Positions 48,613 through 57,458 of a DNA stretch of 64,000 nt are shown here, in pieces (the first letter of the stretch is position 1; each line of letters opens with the position of its first letter). The notes below the pieces were generated by a model that worked only from the letters and a program-made list of their open reading frames with translations, was not told where the DNA came from and made no database searches. Source of the stretch: JAPLXD01 sp043802865 (lineage in GTDB: Bacteria > Patescibacteriota > Minisyncoccia > Moranbacterales > UBA11712); the NCBI GenBank assembly GCA_043802865.1, contig JAZDKQ010000023.1:1-64000 (forward strand). Direction: 5' to 3'. Made by a program: the position numbers and the translations under genes.

Positions 48613-50487
48613 CTATTTTCGCAAAACCGCCAAAAAGGCGCTGCTCGGGATTTCAACCCGTCCGAGATTGGTCATCTTTTTCTTTCCTTTTTTCTGCTTT
48701 TCAAGCAATTTTCTCTTGCGGGTGATGTCCCCGCCATACAACTTGGCCGTCACGTCTTTTCGGAAGGCTTTGACTGATTCGCGAGCGAGGATTTTTCCGC
48801 CAACGGCTGCTTGAAGGGCAATCACGAAGTTTTGGCGCGGAATGACATCCTTCAACTTTTCCACGGTGGCTTTGCCATCCGAAAAAACTTTTTCTTCCGG
48901 AACTATTCTTGAGAAAGCGTCAATCCTGTCGCCCCCAACAAGAATATCGAGTTTCACGAGCTTGTTCGGCCGGTACCCAAGAAACGCATAGTTCATCGAA
49001 GCATATCCACTCGAAGCGCTTTTCAGCTGGTCATGCAAATTGATGATGACGTCCGTGAGAGGAGATTCAAAGGTGAGGATCAGTCTTTCCGCGTCTATAT
49101 ATTCCGTGTTCTTGTATTCCGCTCGCGTGCTCCGCATCAGATCCATAATCGAGCCGAGATATTTTGAAGGAGAAATGAGATCGAGTTTCACATAGGGCTC
49201 TTCAATGGATTCAATGATCGAAGGATCCGGCATTTCAAGGGGAGAATATATTTTAATTTTTTTTACTTTTCCGCCCGAGGCGGATCCGCCTTTGGCGGAT
49301 ATTTCATATACCACGCTTGGAGTGGTAATGACTGGGTCTATTTCAAATTCCCTTTTGAGTCTTTCCTGGACAATTTCTATATGAAGGAGTCCTAAAAATC
49401 CGCAGCGAAATCCCCGTCCTAGCGCCAGATTGGCTTCCGGTTCAAACGCGAACGCGGCATCGTTGAGTTTCAATTTTCCCAGCGCGTCTCGCATGAAGTT
49501 GTAATCGTCTCCTTCTTTCGGATAGAAACTGGCATAAACAACCGGCCGGATCTCTTTGTATCCGGGAAGCGCCTGCATTTCGCCTGGGTTTTTTTCCAAA
49601 ACGATCGTATCGCCGACGCGGCAGTCTTCGACGGTTTTGAATCCGGTCGCGATGTATCCGATATCGCCCGCGGACAATTCATTTGTTTTTTCCAAATTCG
49701 GCTTGAAATGGCCGACTTCGATCACGGAACTTCCCTGCTTGGTCGCCATAGCGAGAATTTTTTCTTCGGCATGGATCTTTCCGTCGACAATTCGGACATA
49801 GGCGAGAACTCCTCTGTAGGTATCATATTTTGAATCAAAAATGAGAGCGCGAAGAGATTTTTCCTGTTTTCCTTTGGGAGAAGAAATTTTTTCGACGATC
49901 GTTTCAAGAATTTTTTCAACGCCTTCCCCTGTTTTCCCACTGGCCTCGAGAATTTCTTCTTCCTTGCAGCCGAGAAGATGAACGATTTCTTTTTTCGTTT
50001 TTTCTATCTCGGCGTTCGGAAGATCTATTTTGTTGATCACGGGAATGATTTCCAGCCCCTGTTCGATGGCATAATAGAGATTGGCGACTGTCTGCGCTTG
50101 TACGCCTTTTGACGCGTCCACAAGCAAAACCGCGCCCTCCACAGCGGCCAGGGAGCGAGAAACTTCATATTGAAAGTCCACATGCCCGGGAGTGTCTATG
50201 AGATTCAAGATAAAAAAGTCCGGCTTTGAGGAATTGGAGGCGTCAGCCGACAAGGGAAAAGCCGGACTTTGATTTGAAATCCGAGGACTATAAATCATCC
50301 TTACGGGTTGTAATTTTATAGTAATGCCACGCTCGCGCTCAAGATCCATCGTGTCCAGAAGCTGTTCTTTCATCTTTCGATCTTCGACCGTATGCGTAAT
50401 CTCAAGCATCCGATCGGCCAGAGTGGATTTCCCATGATCGATATGCGCGATTATACAAAAATTCCGGATGTTTTGCTGGTTATTCAT
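48613..50487 (-). CDS. lepA: Elongation factor 4 (LepA), with two palindrome-derived insertions
   Basis: 624 residues. Translational GTPase that acts on stalled or back-translocating ribosomes. G1 AHIDHGKSTLADRM, G2 region ERERGITIKLQPVR, G3 DTPGHVDFQYEVS, G4 VINKIDLP; C-terminal LepA domain GGDRIDAFSRIVPEEKVFSD, then GGKILARESVKAFRKDVTAK. Between G2 and G3 there is an extra SNQSPAFPLSADASNSSKP, and near the domain-IV border VVYEISAKGGSASGGK; both fall in beta-hairpin turns and both are encoded by inverted repeats. Confidence 0.96.
   Translation of the reverse strand: MNNQQNIRNFCIIAHIDHGKSTLADRMLEITHTVEDRKMKEQLLDTMDLERERGITIKLQPVRMIYSPRISNQSPAFPLSADASNSSKPDFFILNLIDTPGHVDFQYEVSRSLAAVEGAVLLVDASKGVQAQTVANLYYAIEQGLEIIPVINKIDLPNAEIEKTKKEIVHLLGCKEEEILEASGKTGEGVEKILETIVEKISSPKGKQEKSLRALIFDSKYDTYRGVLAYVRIVDGKIHAEEKILAMATKQGSSVIEVGHFKPNLEKTNELSAGDIGYIATGFKTVEDCRVGDTIVLEKNPGEMQALPGYKEIRPVVYASFYPKEGDDYNFMRDALGKLKLNDAAFAFEPEANLALGRGFRCGFLGLLHIEIVQERLKREFEIDPVITTPSVVYEISAKGGSASGGKVKKIKIYSPLEMPDPSIIESIEEPYVKLDLISPSKYLGSIMDLMRSTRAEYKNTEYIDAERLILTFESPLTDVIINLHDQLKSASSGYASMNYAFLGYRPNKLVKLDILVGGDRIDAFSRIVPEEKVFSDGKATVEKLKDVIPRQNFVIALQAAVGGKILARESVKAFRKDVTAKLYGGDITRKRKLLEKQKKGKKKMTNLGRVEIPSSAFLAVLRK
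49271..49299. repeat. Palindromic element, family C, in frame in lepA
   Basis: CCGCCCGAGGCGG, ATCC centre, GCCTTTGGCGG; translated on the minus strand as S-A-K-G-G-S-A-S-G-G. Confidence 0.88.
50215..50270. repeat. Inverted repeat with 13-bp arms in frame in lepA
   Basis: AAAGTCCGGCTTT and AAAGCCGGACTTT, 30 nt apart, encode an insertion between the G2 and G3 motifs of LepA. The loop contains CGTCAGCCGAC, related to the family C words. Confidence 0.8.
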
Positions 50488-50524
50488 ATTCTTTAATCTA
50501 CCTCATTTTCGTCTTTTTGCAAAT

Positions 50525-50565
50525 AAAAAAGCCGCCTCAATCAATTTCTTGATATATTAGCGGCT
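50525..50565 (-). terminator. Terminator of the orphan lipoprotein-like gene
   Basis: Minus strand AGCCGCTAATA...TTGAGGCGGCT followed by TTTTTATTTG. It shares CCGCT-ATA and TTGAGGCGG-TTTTTTATTT with the terminator at 41.1 kb. Confidence 0.8.
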
Positions 50566-50592
50566 AGCATCTTCTGCTGAGTCGTTGGTCGA

Positions 50593-50937
50593 TTATTCGC
50601 ATGTGATGCCCGAAGTGTAGTTTTTAACTCTTTTAATAATGGCGTTTTTATGAAGGTACGCTCTCGATTTAAAGTGTATTGCAACTTCATCTCCCTTTTT
50701 TATGCACCTCGCAATGCGTCGTTCATCATCCGTGGCCCCTAAACTCACAAGGGTTTCTTTTCCTCCTGATTCGTTAGTGAGTCTTATGATGATTGTAGTT
50801 CCGCCTATTAAGGGTTGCGTGGTGATCTCAATATCCTCTACAGTCTGTGGCTTGTCCAGATCGTAATTCGTGCCACATCCGAACGCTGGAAGAGTTATGA
50901 GAACTAAAGCAGTGACAATATAAAGAACTCTTTTCAT
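50593..50937 (-). CDS. Orphan exported protein, possibly a lipoprotein
   Basis: 114 residues: a signal peptide MKRVLYIVTALVLITLPAFG followed by Cys21 (a loose lipobox, AFGC), then a small beta-rich domain (QPLIGGTTIIIRLTNESGGK, IARCIKKGDEVAIHFKSRAY) with two further cysteines. It has TTGACG-17-TATGAT upstream, AAGGGGG before the ATG and a private terminator. No family recognised. Confidence 0.65.
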   Translation of the reverse strand: MKRVLYIVTALVLITLPAFGCGTNYDLDKPQTVEDIEITTQPLIGGTTIIIRLTNESGGKETLVSLGATDDERRIARCIKKGDEVAIHFKSRAYLHKNAIIKRVKNYTSGITCE

Positions 50938-50987
50938 TTTTCCAACCCCCTTTTTGTGTGATTTCTAGCGATTTAGCTAGATGTTAA

Positions 50988-51016
50988 ATCATAGTGAAGA
51001 AAAAGTAATACGTCAA
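50988..51016 (-). promoter_or_regulatory. Consensus promoter of the 50.6-kb orphan gene
   Basis: TTGACG (complement of 51011-51016), exact 17-bp spacing, TATGAT (50988-50993). Confidence 0.72.
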
Positions 51017-51058
51017 ATAGAATTTACCTAAAATCTATAATATTGCTTTATACAAGTC

Positions 51059-52693
51059 TTATATTCCACTGGCCTCCGTTGGGTCTTCGGGGAGGGGCGG
51101 GCGGAGGCGGAAAATCTGTCCTGAAAATAATTTTTTGAGATAATGGAATTCTTCAAGATCGAAAATGCGTGCGAGGGCGAAATAAGTTGCGAGGCCGAGG
51201 CCTCCCGCGAAAAGCATTTGCCAGAAAACGCCGAGGAATGTGTCGAGATTGATGTATGGGCTGATCAGATATTTCGCGACTTGGGCGACAAGTCCGGCGG
51301 CGAGCGCGGAAACGGAAATTTTGAGGATCACGTAAACTATTTTTTTGTCATCGAGATTCTCAAGCTTGTTGCGGAGAATGAAAACAAGAAGAAACATATT
51401 GACGACGCTTGCAAGCGAAAACGCCCAGACAAGACCAAGAATTCCATAATAGTGCGAAAGAATCAAAGCGGCTGCCAAATTGAAAACTTCGCTGATGATC
51501 CCGGTCAGAAACGGAACTCTTGTGTTGTGAAGGGCATAGAATGACCGCGCCAGAAGCGGAATCGTGCTTTGGGCAAAAAGGCTCACGGCGAAAATTCCCA
51601 GTGCCTGAAAGGTGAAAATCGTGTCCTGCCAGTCGAAATTCCCCGTACCGAGGATGATGCGCACAATCTGGGCGCGAAGAACGAGGATCAGGATGCTCGC
51701 CGGAATAATGAAAAACAAAATCTGTCGGAAAGTTTTGGAAAAATTCTGAATGAAAATGTCCCGCTCGTCTCGCGCGGCGTGATGGGAAAGGATCGGAAAA
51801 ACGGCAAGAGCGAAAGGAATCGCGAAAATTCCCAGTGGAAAACTCTGAAGATTGTTCGCAAAGTTGAAAATCGCGAGGCTTCCCGCGGTGAGGGTTGAAG
51901 CAATGATCGTGACGACGAGCAAATTGATCTGCGTGACGGCAAGACCCATCGTGCGCGGAATCATGAGAGTGATCACTTTTCGAAGATTCTTATTTTTGAA
52001 ATTCAAATGCGGAAAATATTTTAGTCCGATCATTTTCACATTCGGATATTGAATTGCCATGTGAAGAAACGCGCCAATAACCACTCCCCAAGCAAGGCCC
52101 GCGATTCCAAACGGCTTTACCAAGAAAACCGCGCCGAAAATTATGCCGAGATTATACATGATCGGCGCGAGAGAATAGATCAAAAATCGTTTGAAGGAGT
52201 TCAGTATACCGCCGAAAATGCCGCTGATGCCAAGAAAAATCGGGCTCAAAAACATGATCCGGGTGAGAGTCACGACTCCCTGCATTTTTTCCCCCGAAAA
52301 CCCGGGAGTGATTATTTTCATGAGTTGCGGCGCAAAAATTGCAAGTATTCCGGCCAAAACGATCAAAAACAAGAGTGCTGTCGTGAGAAAAACATTCACG
52401 AGCTCCCATGCTTCGCTCTTTTCATCTTTTGCAATGAGGCCGGTAAAAACAGGAATGAACGCGGCGCTCAAAGCTCCGAGAATGAGGAGGTTATAGATCA
52501 AATCCGGCACGCGAAACGCGGCATAATATATATCGAGCGTGTCCCCCGCTCCGAAATGTGAAGCAAGGATGCGGTCGCGCAGAAGCCCCAAAACACGGCT
52601 CATGATCCCAGCCATCGCGATCACAAACGCCGCCGAAGCCACGGAGCTCGACGGAGTTGAATTAATGAATTTTTGGTGAAGAGATTTTATCAT
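51059..52693 (-). CDS. murJ: Lipid II flippase MurJ (MviN)
   Basis: 544 residues with about 14 membrane segments. The family start SSVASAAFVIAMAGIMSRVL, then GLLRDRILASHFGAGDTLD and FRVPDLIYNLLILGALSAAF, carries the conserved Arg/Asp residues of MurJ. It exports the peptidoglycan precursor lipid II. Directly follows the DUF4012 gene with no gap. Confidence 0.94.
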   Translation of the reverse strand: MIKSLHQKFINSTPSSSVASAAFVIAMAGIMSRVLGLLRDRILASHFGAGDTLDIYYAAFRVPDLIYNLLILGALSAAFIPVFTGLIAKDEKSEAWELVNVFLTTALLFLIVLAGILAIFAPQLMKIITPGFSGEKMQGVVTLTRIMFLSPIFLGISGIFGGILNSFKRFLIYSLAPIMYNLGIIFGAVFLVKPFGIAGLAWGVVIGAFLHMAIQYPNVKMIGLKYFPHLNFKNKNLRKVITLMIPRTMGLAVTQINLLVVTIIASTLTAGSLAIFNFANNLQSFPLGIFAIPFALAVFPILSHHAARDERDIFIQNFSKTFRQILFFIIPASILILVLRAQIVRIILGTGNFDWQDTIFTFQALGIFAVSLFAQSTIPLLARSFYALHNTRVPFLTGIISEVFNLAAALILSHYYGILGLVWAFSLASVVNMFLLVFILRNKLENLDDKKIVYVILKISVSALAAGLVAQVAKYLISPYINLDTFLGVFWQMLFAGGLGLATYFALARIFDLEEFHYLKKLFSGQIFRLRPPLPEDPTEASGI

Positions 52694-55210
52694 CTATTTT
52701 TCTACTGCCAGTCCCACAAACTTGTCCGTATTCAAAACAGTTTCCATTTTGAGTGAGTTGTCATTTTGTTTCGCGTTGTCCGGCCAGCGCCAGATTGTTT
52801 TCAGATTGTCCGGCAAATTCACCTCAGAAAAAAGTTTGCTACCAACGCTTCCAGATTGTTTTTGATAGAGGACGGAAAAAGAATCAGCGGGATGTTGCAG
52901 TGAATCGAAACTCAATTTGAAAGGTAGCGCGTATTTGTATGTGATCGTTGTTGATTCGCCCGGACTGACGTATACCCAGTTCGCAAAAACGGTTTTGTTG
53001 TTTTCGTCATATATTTTCGTTCCTGATTCTTCGTCGATTCGGGCGGAATCGTCTTCGGCCTGGACTTGAGGATCTTTTTTGAATCCAAGTGATTGATAGT
53101 CGAGCGCCGGCGGTACGAATTCACGTGTTTGGCCGGAAACTTCAAGAAGTTTCGCGCCATCGGGAACATATACTCGCATCCAGTCTCCATTCACCTTGTT
53201 CCACCAGTCATAATTCTCATTGCCTCCGTTATGTTTGCGCGTTATGGAAACCGTGTCAACAATACTCCCATCAGATGCAATTTCGCTTTTGTGATCAATT
53301 GTTTCGTCGATCACACCGTCGGTCTTGAAGCCATTGATATTGGTGTTGATCACCGACAAAAAATCTTTGTCAGTATTCAAAATTTCTCCCGACCATTTTT
53401 GGTCAGAGATCAATTTTTGAATATTGAAGTTTCTTGAATAAAGAAGCAGATGTTTTTCCGAGAGGGCGGTGTTGAAAGCCTTGAGCGTTTTGAGCACCGA
53501 GACAAGTCCTTTTTCGCTCATCACTTTGTCAAGAATTTTCGGCGTGAGGTCGGCGACGAATTTCTTCGGCTGATTCAATTCTTTGTCATAATCAAGTTCG
53601 ACTTCCTGCTGGGTTTCCTCAATGAAGTTGTCTGCGTCGATAGTTTTGTTGTATTCCGGCATATCGATCGGTCCGGTGATTGCAAGAAGGTCGCGAAGTA
53701 GTTCAGGAGTGATCGCGATCACTCCGTCCACGGTCGGTCCTCCTGTTTTTTCATAGAACCAGGAAACTTTTTCGGCCGAAGTTGGAAAATTCGGGAACCA
53801 GTTGGCGTCATGCATGGTCCAAACGGCGCTCATTTTCTGGATCGGAGCGGGTGGGATGACGCGGGCTTTGAGCTGGCCGTCCGGATTGTATATATCGTCC
53901 ACGAAAAGTTTCTTCACCCGACCGTTCCCGATGTCAAGAATCCCATAGCTTCCGATGAAACCGCCCGTTGCCCGCATTTCCTGATTGTTTTCAAAGAGAA
54001 ACAAATATTTTCGCGGACCGTTGTATCCGAGAACATCAAGGAATATCTGGGAATAGTCAAGAAAATTTTTGAGGCTCTCATTGACAAGAGGCAATTTGCT
54101 CTTAAGCTGGGCAAATTGTTCCCGCATTTCAAGAGGCAGATCATCAATATTGACTTTGTCGAGGTCATCTTGGGCCACCGAAAGTTCTCCGCTTGATTTT
54201 TGGATCCCGTCTCGTAAATTCAAAAATAGGTCCGTGAGTGAAGGCTGATCGGCTTGATTTGCACCGTCAAGAGGATTGCCAATCAAATTGAGCGATTTTG
54301 CCGATTCGGCGAGACTTTTTCCGGCCAGCGAAAAATGCTCTCCGGCGGAAACGACATAGTTGGCGCTTGCAATTTTGGAAATTCCGGGCACAAAACGCAA
54401 AATCTCGCTGAAATTGCCTCCAATATGCGCGATATCACTATTGGCATCGGAAAGAATTTGATAAGACTCGGAAAAATCAACCGCGGCCTTATCAAACTGG
54501 CTGTTTGAAAGATTGTCCTTTGCTTCGGCAAATTGTCCGAGAGCTCTTTCGCCTGTTGCGACAAGTTTTTTTTTCATATCAAGTGCTTTTTGGACATAGG
54601 AAAGAGCGGGAATTGAAAAAGAGAATAGAAGCAGAATGCAGGCAAACGAAACTGCATAACTGAAACTCGGAACCGAAGAAAAATCTTGCGAAAAAATATT
54701 TTTTTGAATTTTCAATTTGCTTAAATTTGGAATAAGCTTTCCGGAAAGTTTTTTGATCGACTCGATTTGCTTTTTCAGTGATAATTTTCTGGATCTTTTT
54801 TTGAATATTACTTTTTTCGGCTCAGGCTTGGTTATCCTTTCCGAAAAAGTTTCTAGTTTTGGCTGATATAGTTCGTCAGAAATATTAAAATATTTATTGA
54901 ACAACTCTGGTTTTTTTGGCTGAAAATTGATTTCCTCTTGCAGAGACGCAAAATCTTGCTTCTCAACTGCGTTTTCGCCCGTAGAAACGCGATTAATCGC
55001 GTCTCTACTTTCGCAAACAATTTTTGGCCCAACGACATCAGCCATGCGCAAACCATGCCTATTTGCTGAAATATTTTTTTTGTATATTTTTTTGTCCGGA
55101 AGAGTGACCATTCGCCTCAATTTTTTTATTTTCGCCAAATTCAAAGAACCGTCCGAATTTACCGGCTTCACATCGAACATCTGGGGCAGAATGTTTTTTC
55201 GTTTTGACAT
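52694..55210 (-). CDS. DUF4012-domain membrane protein
   Basis: 838 residues from the ATG giving MSKRKNILPQMF. A long cytoplasmic N-terminus (about 1-190) precedes one membrane helix (about 195-220), then a helical region and the DUF4012 domain, with YLFLFENNQEMRATGGFIGS, then YGILDIGNGRVKKLFVDDIY. Common in CPR and Actinobacteria and often near glycan genes; function unproven. In the N-terminal part the peptide SRDAINRVSTGE comes from palindromic element family A, in a different frame from the copy at 29.2 kb. Confidence 0.9.
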   Translation of the reverse strand: MSKRKNILPQMFDVKPVNSDGSLNLAKIKKLRRMVTLPDKKIYKKNISANRHGLRMADVVGPKIVCESRDAINRVSTGENAVEKQDFASLQEEINFQPKKPELFNKYFNISDELYQPKLETFSERITKPEPKKVIFKKRSRKLSLKKQIESIKKLSGKLIPNLSKLKIQKNIFSQDFSSVPSFSYAVSFACILLLFSFSIPALSYVQKALDMKKKLVATGERALGQFAEAKDNLSNSQFDKAAVDFSESYQILSDANSDIAHIGGNFSEILRFVPGISKIASANYVVSAGEHFSLAGKSLAESAKSLNLIGNPLDGANQADQPSLTDLFLNLRDGIQKSSGELSVAQDDLDKVNIDDLPLEMREQFAQLKSKLPLVNESLKNFLDYSQIFLDVLGYNGPRKYLFLFENNQEMRATGGFIGSYGILDIGNGRVKKLFVDDIYNPDGQLKARVIPPAPIQKMSAVWTMHDANWFPNFPTSAEKVSWFYEKTGGPTVDGVIAITPELLRDLLAITGPIDMPEYNKTIDADNFIEETQQEVELDYDKELNQPKKFVADLTPKILDKVMSEKGLVSVLKTLKAFNTALSEKHLLLYSRNFNIQKLISDQKWSGEILNTDKDFLSVINTNINGFKTDGVIDETIDHKSEIASDGSIVDTVSITRKHNGGNENYDWWNKVNGDWMRVYVPDGAKLLEVSGQTREFVPPALDYQSLGFKKDPQVQAEDDSARIDEESGTKIYDENNKTVFANWVYVSPGESTTITYKYALPFKLSFDSLQHPADSFSVLYQKQSGSVGSKLFSEVNLPDNLKTIWRWPDNAKQNDNSLKMETVLNTDKFVGLAVEK
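54980..55007. repeat. Palindromic element, family A, copy 3, in frame
   Basis: 28 bp with core ACGCGATTAATCGCGT and one arm mismatch, inside the DUF4012 gene and read there as S-R-D-A-I-N-R-V-S-T. Confidence 0.88.
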
Positions 55211-55212
55211 TT

Positions 55213-56364
55213 TTATCCGCAACTTTTATATATTTCAAGCGTTTCTTTCGCCATTTTTTTCCAGCTGTATTTTTGAATTTGTTTTTTCCCGGCTTCAATC
55301 AATTTTTTTCGCAAATCATTGTCCGTCAAAACTTTTTCAATCACTTCGGAAGCTTCAGAAACACCTCGCGGATCAAAGAAAAGGGCGGCATTCCCCAATA
55401 TTTCCGGCAGACAGGACGCATTGGAACTTGCGACTGGAATATTTCTTGCCATCGCTTCAAGCGGCGGGAGACCGAATCCCTCATAAAGCGAAGGAAAAAC
55501 ATACAGCCTTGCTTCGCGATATATTGTTGGCAGATGATCTTCATCTATATGGTCGGGAAAAACAACGTTTGAAACTTCATTGTCCGCCACGAATTTTTTC
55601 AGCCGTTTGTAAAAATAATCTTCCTTTCCCGCGAGAACCAAGCTCAAACCGGGATGCTTTTTGGCAACTCCCTTGAAAGCCGAAATGAGCCGTTCGAGAT
55701 TTTTGTGCGGGTAGGCATTTCCGACATACAAAATGTACGGTCTCATTATACCATACTTTTTGAGAACAGTTTCCGAATTTTCCAGCAGTGGTTTTTCAAT
55801 CGTGTCCACCCCCTCATAGGTGACGATAATTTTTTTCGAATCTATATCGAAATTTTCCAGTATATCTTTTTTCGTGTGCTCCGAAACGGCGATTATTTTT
55901 TCCGATTTCTTGATGGCTCGGTTGATCACTCGATGATACGCTTTTTTCTTGAAAAAATATGCCGGAGCCGACAAAGTTGACGCCTTACGGGTGGAATATC
56001 GAAAAAGAATAAGGTCGTGAATCGTGACGATGAATTTTCCTTTGTATGAAACAGGAACATTGAAGTGGGGAAAATGGACAAGATCAAGTCCGCAGCTCGC
56101 AAAGATTTTCGGCATTTGGATCTGTTCCCGCAGTGTGTACCAAGGGACATCCGCCAAAACTTTCGTGAAATGTTTGCTTTGAGGCTGGTATTCATCCCAA
56201 TTTTCTTTTCGGAGAAATATAAAAAACTGGTAGGAATTGTCCCAGCCGGAGGCTGGTCCGTCTTGGGCGGAGATATTTTCCAGATTTTCTATCAGTTTTT
56301 GAGTATACCGCCCGAGTCCCTTTCCTATCGACCCGAAAAAGCGGGCATCGATTCCAATGCGCAT
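55213..56364 (-). CDS. GT4-family glycosyltransferase
   Basis: 383 residues: MRIGIDARFFGSIGKGLGRY, KFIVTIHDLILFRYSTRKAS, YVGNAYPHKNLERLISAF and the donor site FPSLYEGFGLPPLEAMARNI. After the first strands (about residue 32) the peptide ISAQDGPASGWDNS is palindrome-derived. It overlaps the upstream GT4 gene by 40 bp and ends 3 bp before the DUF4012 start. Confidence 0.92.
   Translation of the reverse strand: MRIGIDARFFGSIGKGLGRYTQKLIENLENISAQDGPASGWDNSYQFFIFLRKENWDEYQPQSKHFTKVLADVPWYTLREQIQMPKIFASCGLDLVHFPHFNVPVSYKGKFIVTIHDLILFRYSTRKASTLSAPAYFFKKKAYHRVINRAIKKSEKIIAVSEHTKKDILENFDIDSKKIIVTYEGVDTIEKPLLENSETVLKKYGIMRPYILYVGNAYPHKNLERLISAFKGVAKKHPGLSLVLAGKEDYFYKRLKKFVADNEVSNVVFPDHIDEDHLPTIYREARLYVFPSLYEGFGLPPLEAMARNIPVASSNASCLPEILGNAALFFDPRGVSEASEVIEKVLTDNDLRKKLIEAGKKQIQKYSWKKMAKETLEIYKSCG
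56240..56270. repeat. Palindromic element, family C variant, in frame in a GT4 gene
   Basis: CCCAGCCGGAGGCTGG joined to TCCGTCTTGGGCGGA; translated on the minus strand as S-A-Q-D-G-P-A-S-G-W. Confidence 0.8.
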
Positions 56365-57458
56365 TTTCTCCAGCTGAATTTTTGAGATTGTGTCAGTCCC
56401 CTTTCTTTTATTTTAGCATACAACTTTTCATCAGTCAGAACAGTTCTCATCGCCATGGCAAGTTCGTCCGGTCGGTTTGGATCAATCAGAATCGCAGCTT
56501 TCCCGGCGACTTCGGGAATTGAAGAATTGTTCGAGGCGATCACCGGAGCTCCGCAGGCCATCGCTTCAAGAATCGGCAGGCCAAAACCTTCAAAAAAAGA
56601 GGGATAGATGAAAAGCGAAGCGAGATTGTATACATATGGCCGGTCCTCCCTTTCGATGTAGCCGCATGTTTTCAGATTTTCTTTCTCGACCATTTCGCGG
56701 CAAAGCGGGCTGATGTTTCCCGCCAAAACCAGTTTGAATTTGCCAAGTTCCGGATTTTTTGAAATAAAAATTTTGTAGGCGGAAGCGATCGATGAGATAT
56801 TTTTTCTTGGCTCTATATTTCCCAAATAGAGAACAAATTTGTAGGGCAAGTCATATTTTTTTTGGATTTCAAGAAGTTTCGGGTCATTTCTGTCAATAAT
56901 TTTGAAACTGTCGCTGATTCCGTGGTGAACAACGTCGATCTTTTCGGGATCTGTTTTATAGATTGTTTCCAGATCTTTTTTCGTTGATTCCGAAACGGCA
57001 ATCAATTTTTCGGCTGATCGAGCTATTCTCCGGGGATTCACGAAATATTCATGCCACAATCTGGTTTTGAAGGGAAAGAAGTTGGGATATCTCTCAAAAG
57101 AAAGGTCGTGAAATGTGGCAACGAGACGGCATTTTTTGCTCACGGAGAGAAAATTTATGTTCGGGGCGAAAAAAACATCCGCGCCTCCGATCATTTTATC
57201 GATTTTCGGCCAATTGAGATACCAGAAACAAAAATTGAGGATCCTATTCGGGAAAGAAAATCTCTTCATTTTCGCGTGCGGGTATTTTTTGATCCACTCG
57301 AAATTTCGGTTGGCTCTTTGCTTGAAAGAATTTGAAAAAACAATATATTCGTTTTTCGTGTCTGCCTCCAAAAGATTTCTCAAAAGCTTCAGGGCGTATT
57401 CCCCCACTCCGGATATTTTTTCCTCCTCAAGACATCTGGCATCGAATCCGATTTTCAT
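56325..57458 (-). CDS. GT4-family glycosyltransferase
   Basis: 377 residues: MKIGFDARCLEEEKISGVGE, LVATFHDLSFERYPNFFPF, YLGNIEPRKNISSIASAY and IYPSFFEGFGLPILEAMACG. Paralogue of the adjacent downstream GT4 gene, without the palindromic insertion. It abuts the Wzz-like gene. Confidence 0.92.
   Translation of the reverse strand: MKIGFDARCLEEEKISGVGEYALKLLRNLLEADTKNEYIVFSNSFKQRANRNFEWIKKYPHAKMKRFSFPNRILNFCFWYLNWPKIDKMIGGADVFFAPNINFLSVSKKCRLVATFHDLSFERYPNFFPFKTRLWHEYFVNPRRIARSAEKLIAVSESTKKDLETIYKTDPEKIDVVHHGISDSFKIIDRNDPKLLEIQKKYDLPYKFVLYLGNIEPRKNISSIASAYKIFISKNPELGKFKLVLAGNISPLCREMVEKENLKTCGYIEREDRPYVYNLASLFIYPSFFEGFGLPILEAMACGAPVIASNNSSIPEVAGKAAILIDPNRPDELAMAMRTVLTDEKLYAKIKERGLTQSQKFSWRKCALESMPAFSGR

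Noticed and set aside
21904..56270. Dispersed repeats as a CRISPR array
   Set aside because: The repeats are kilobases apart, palindromic, and have no regular spacers or cas genes.
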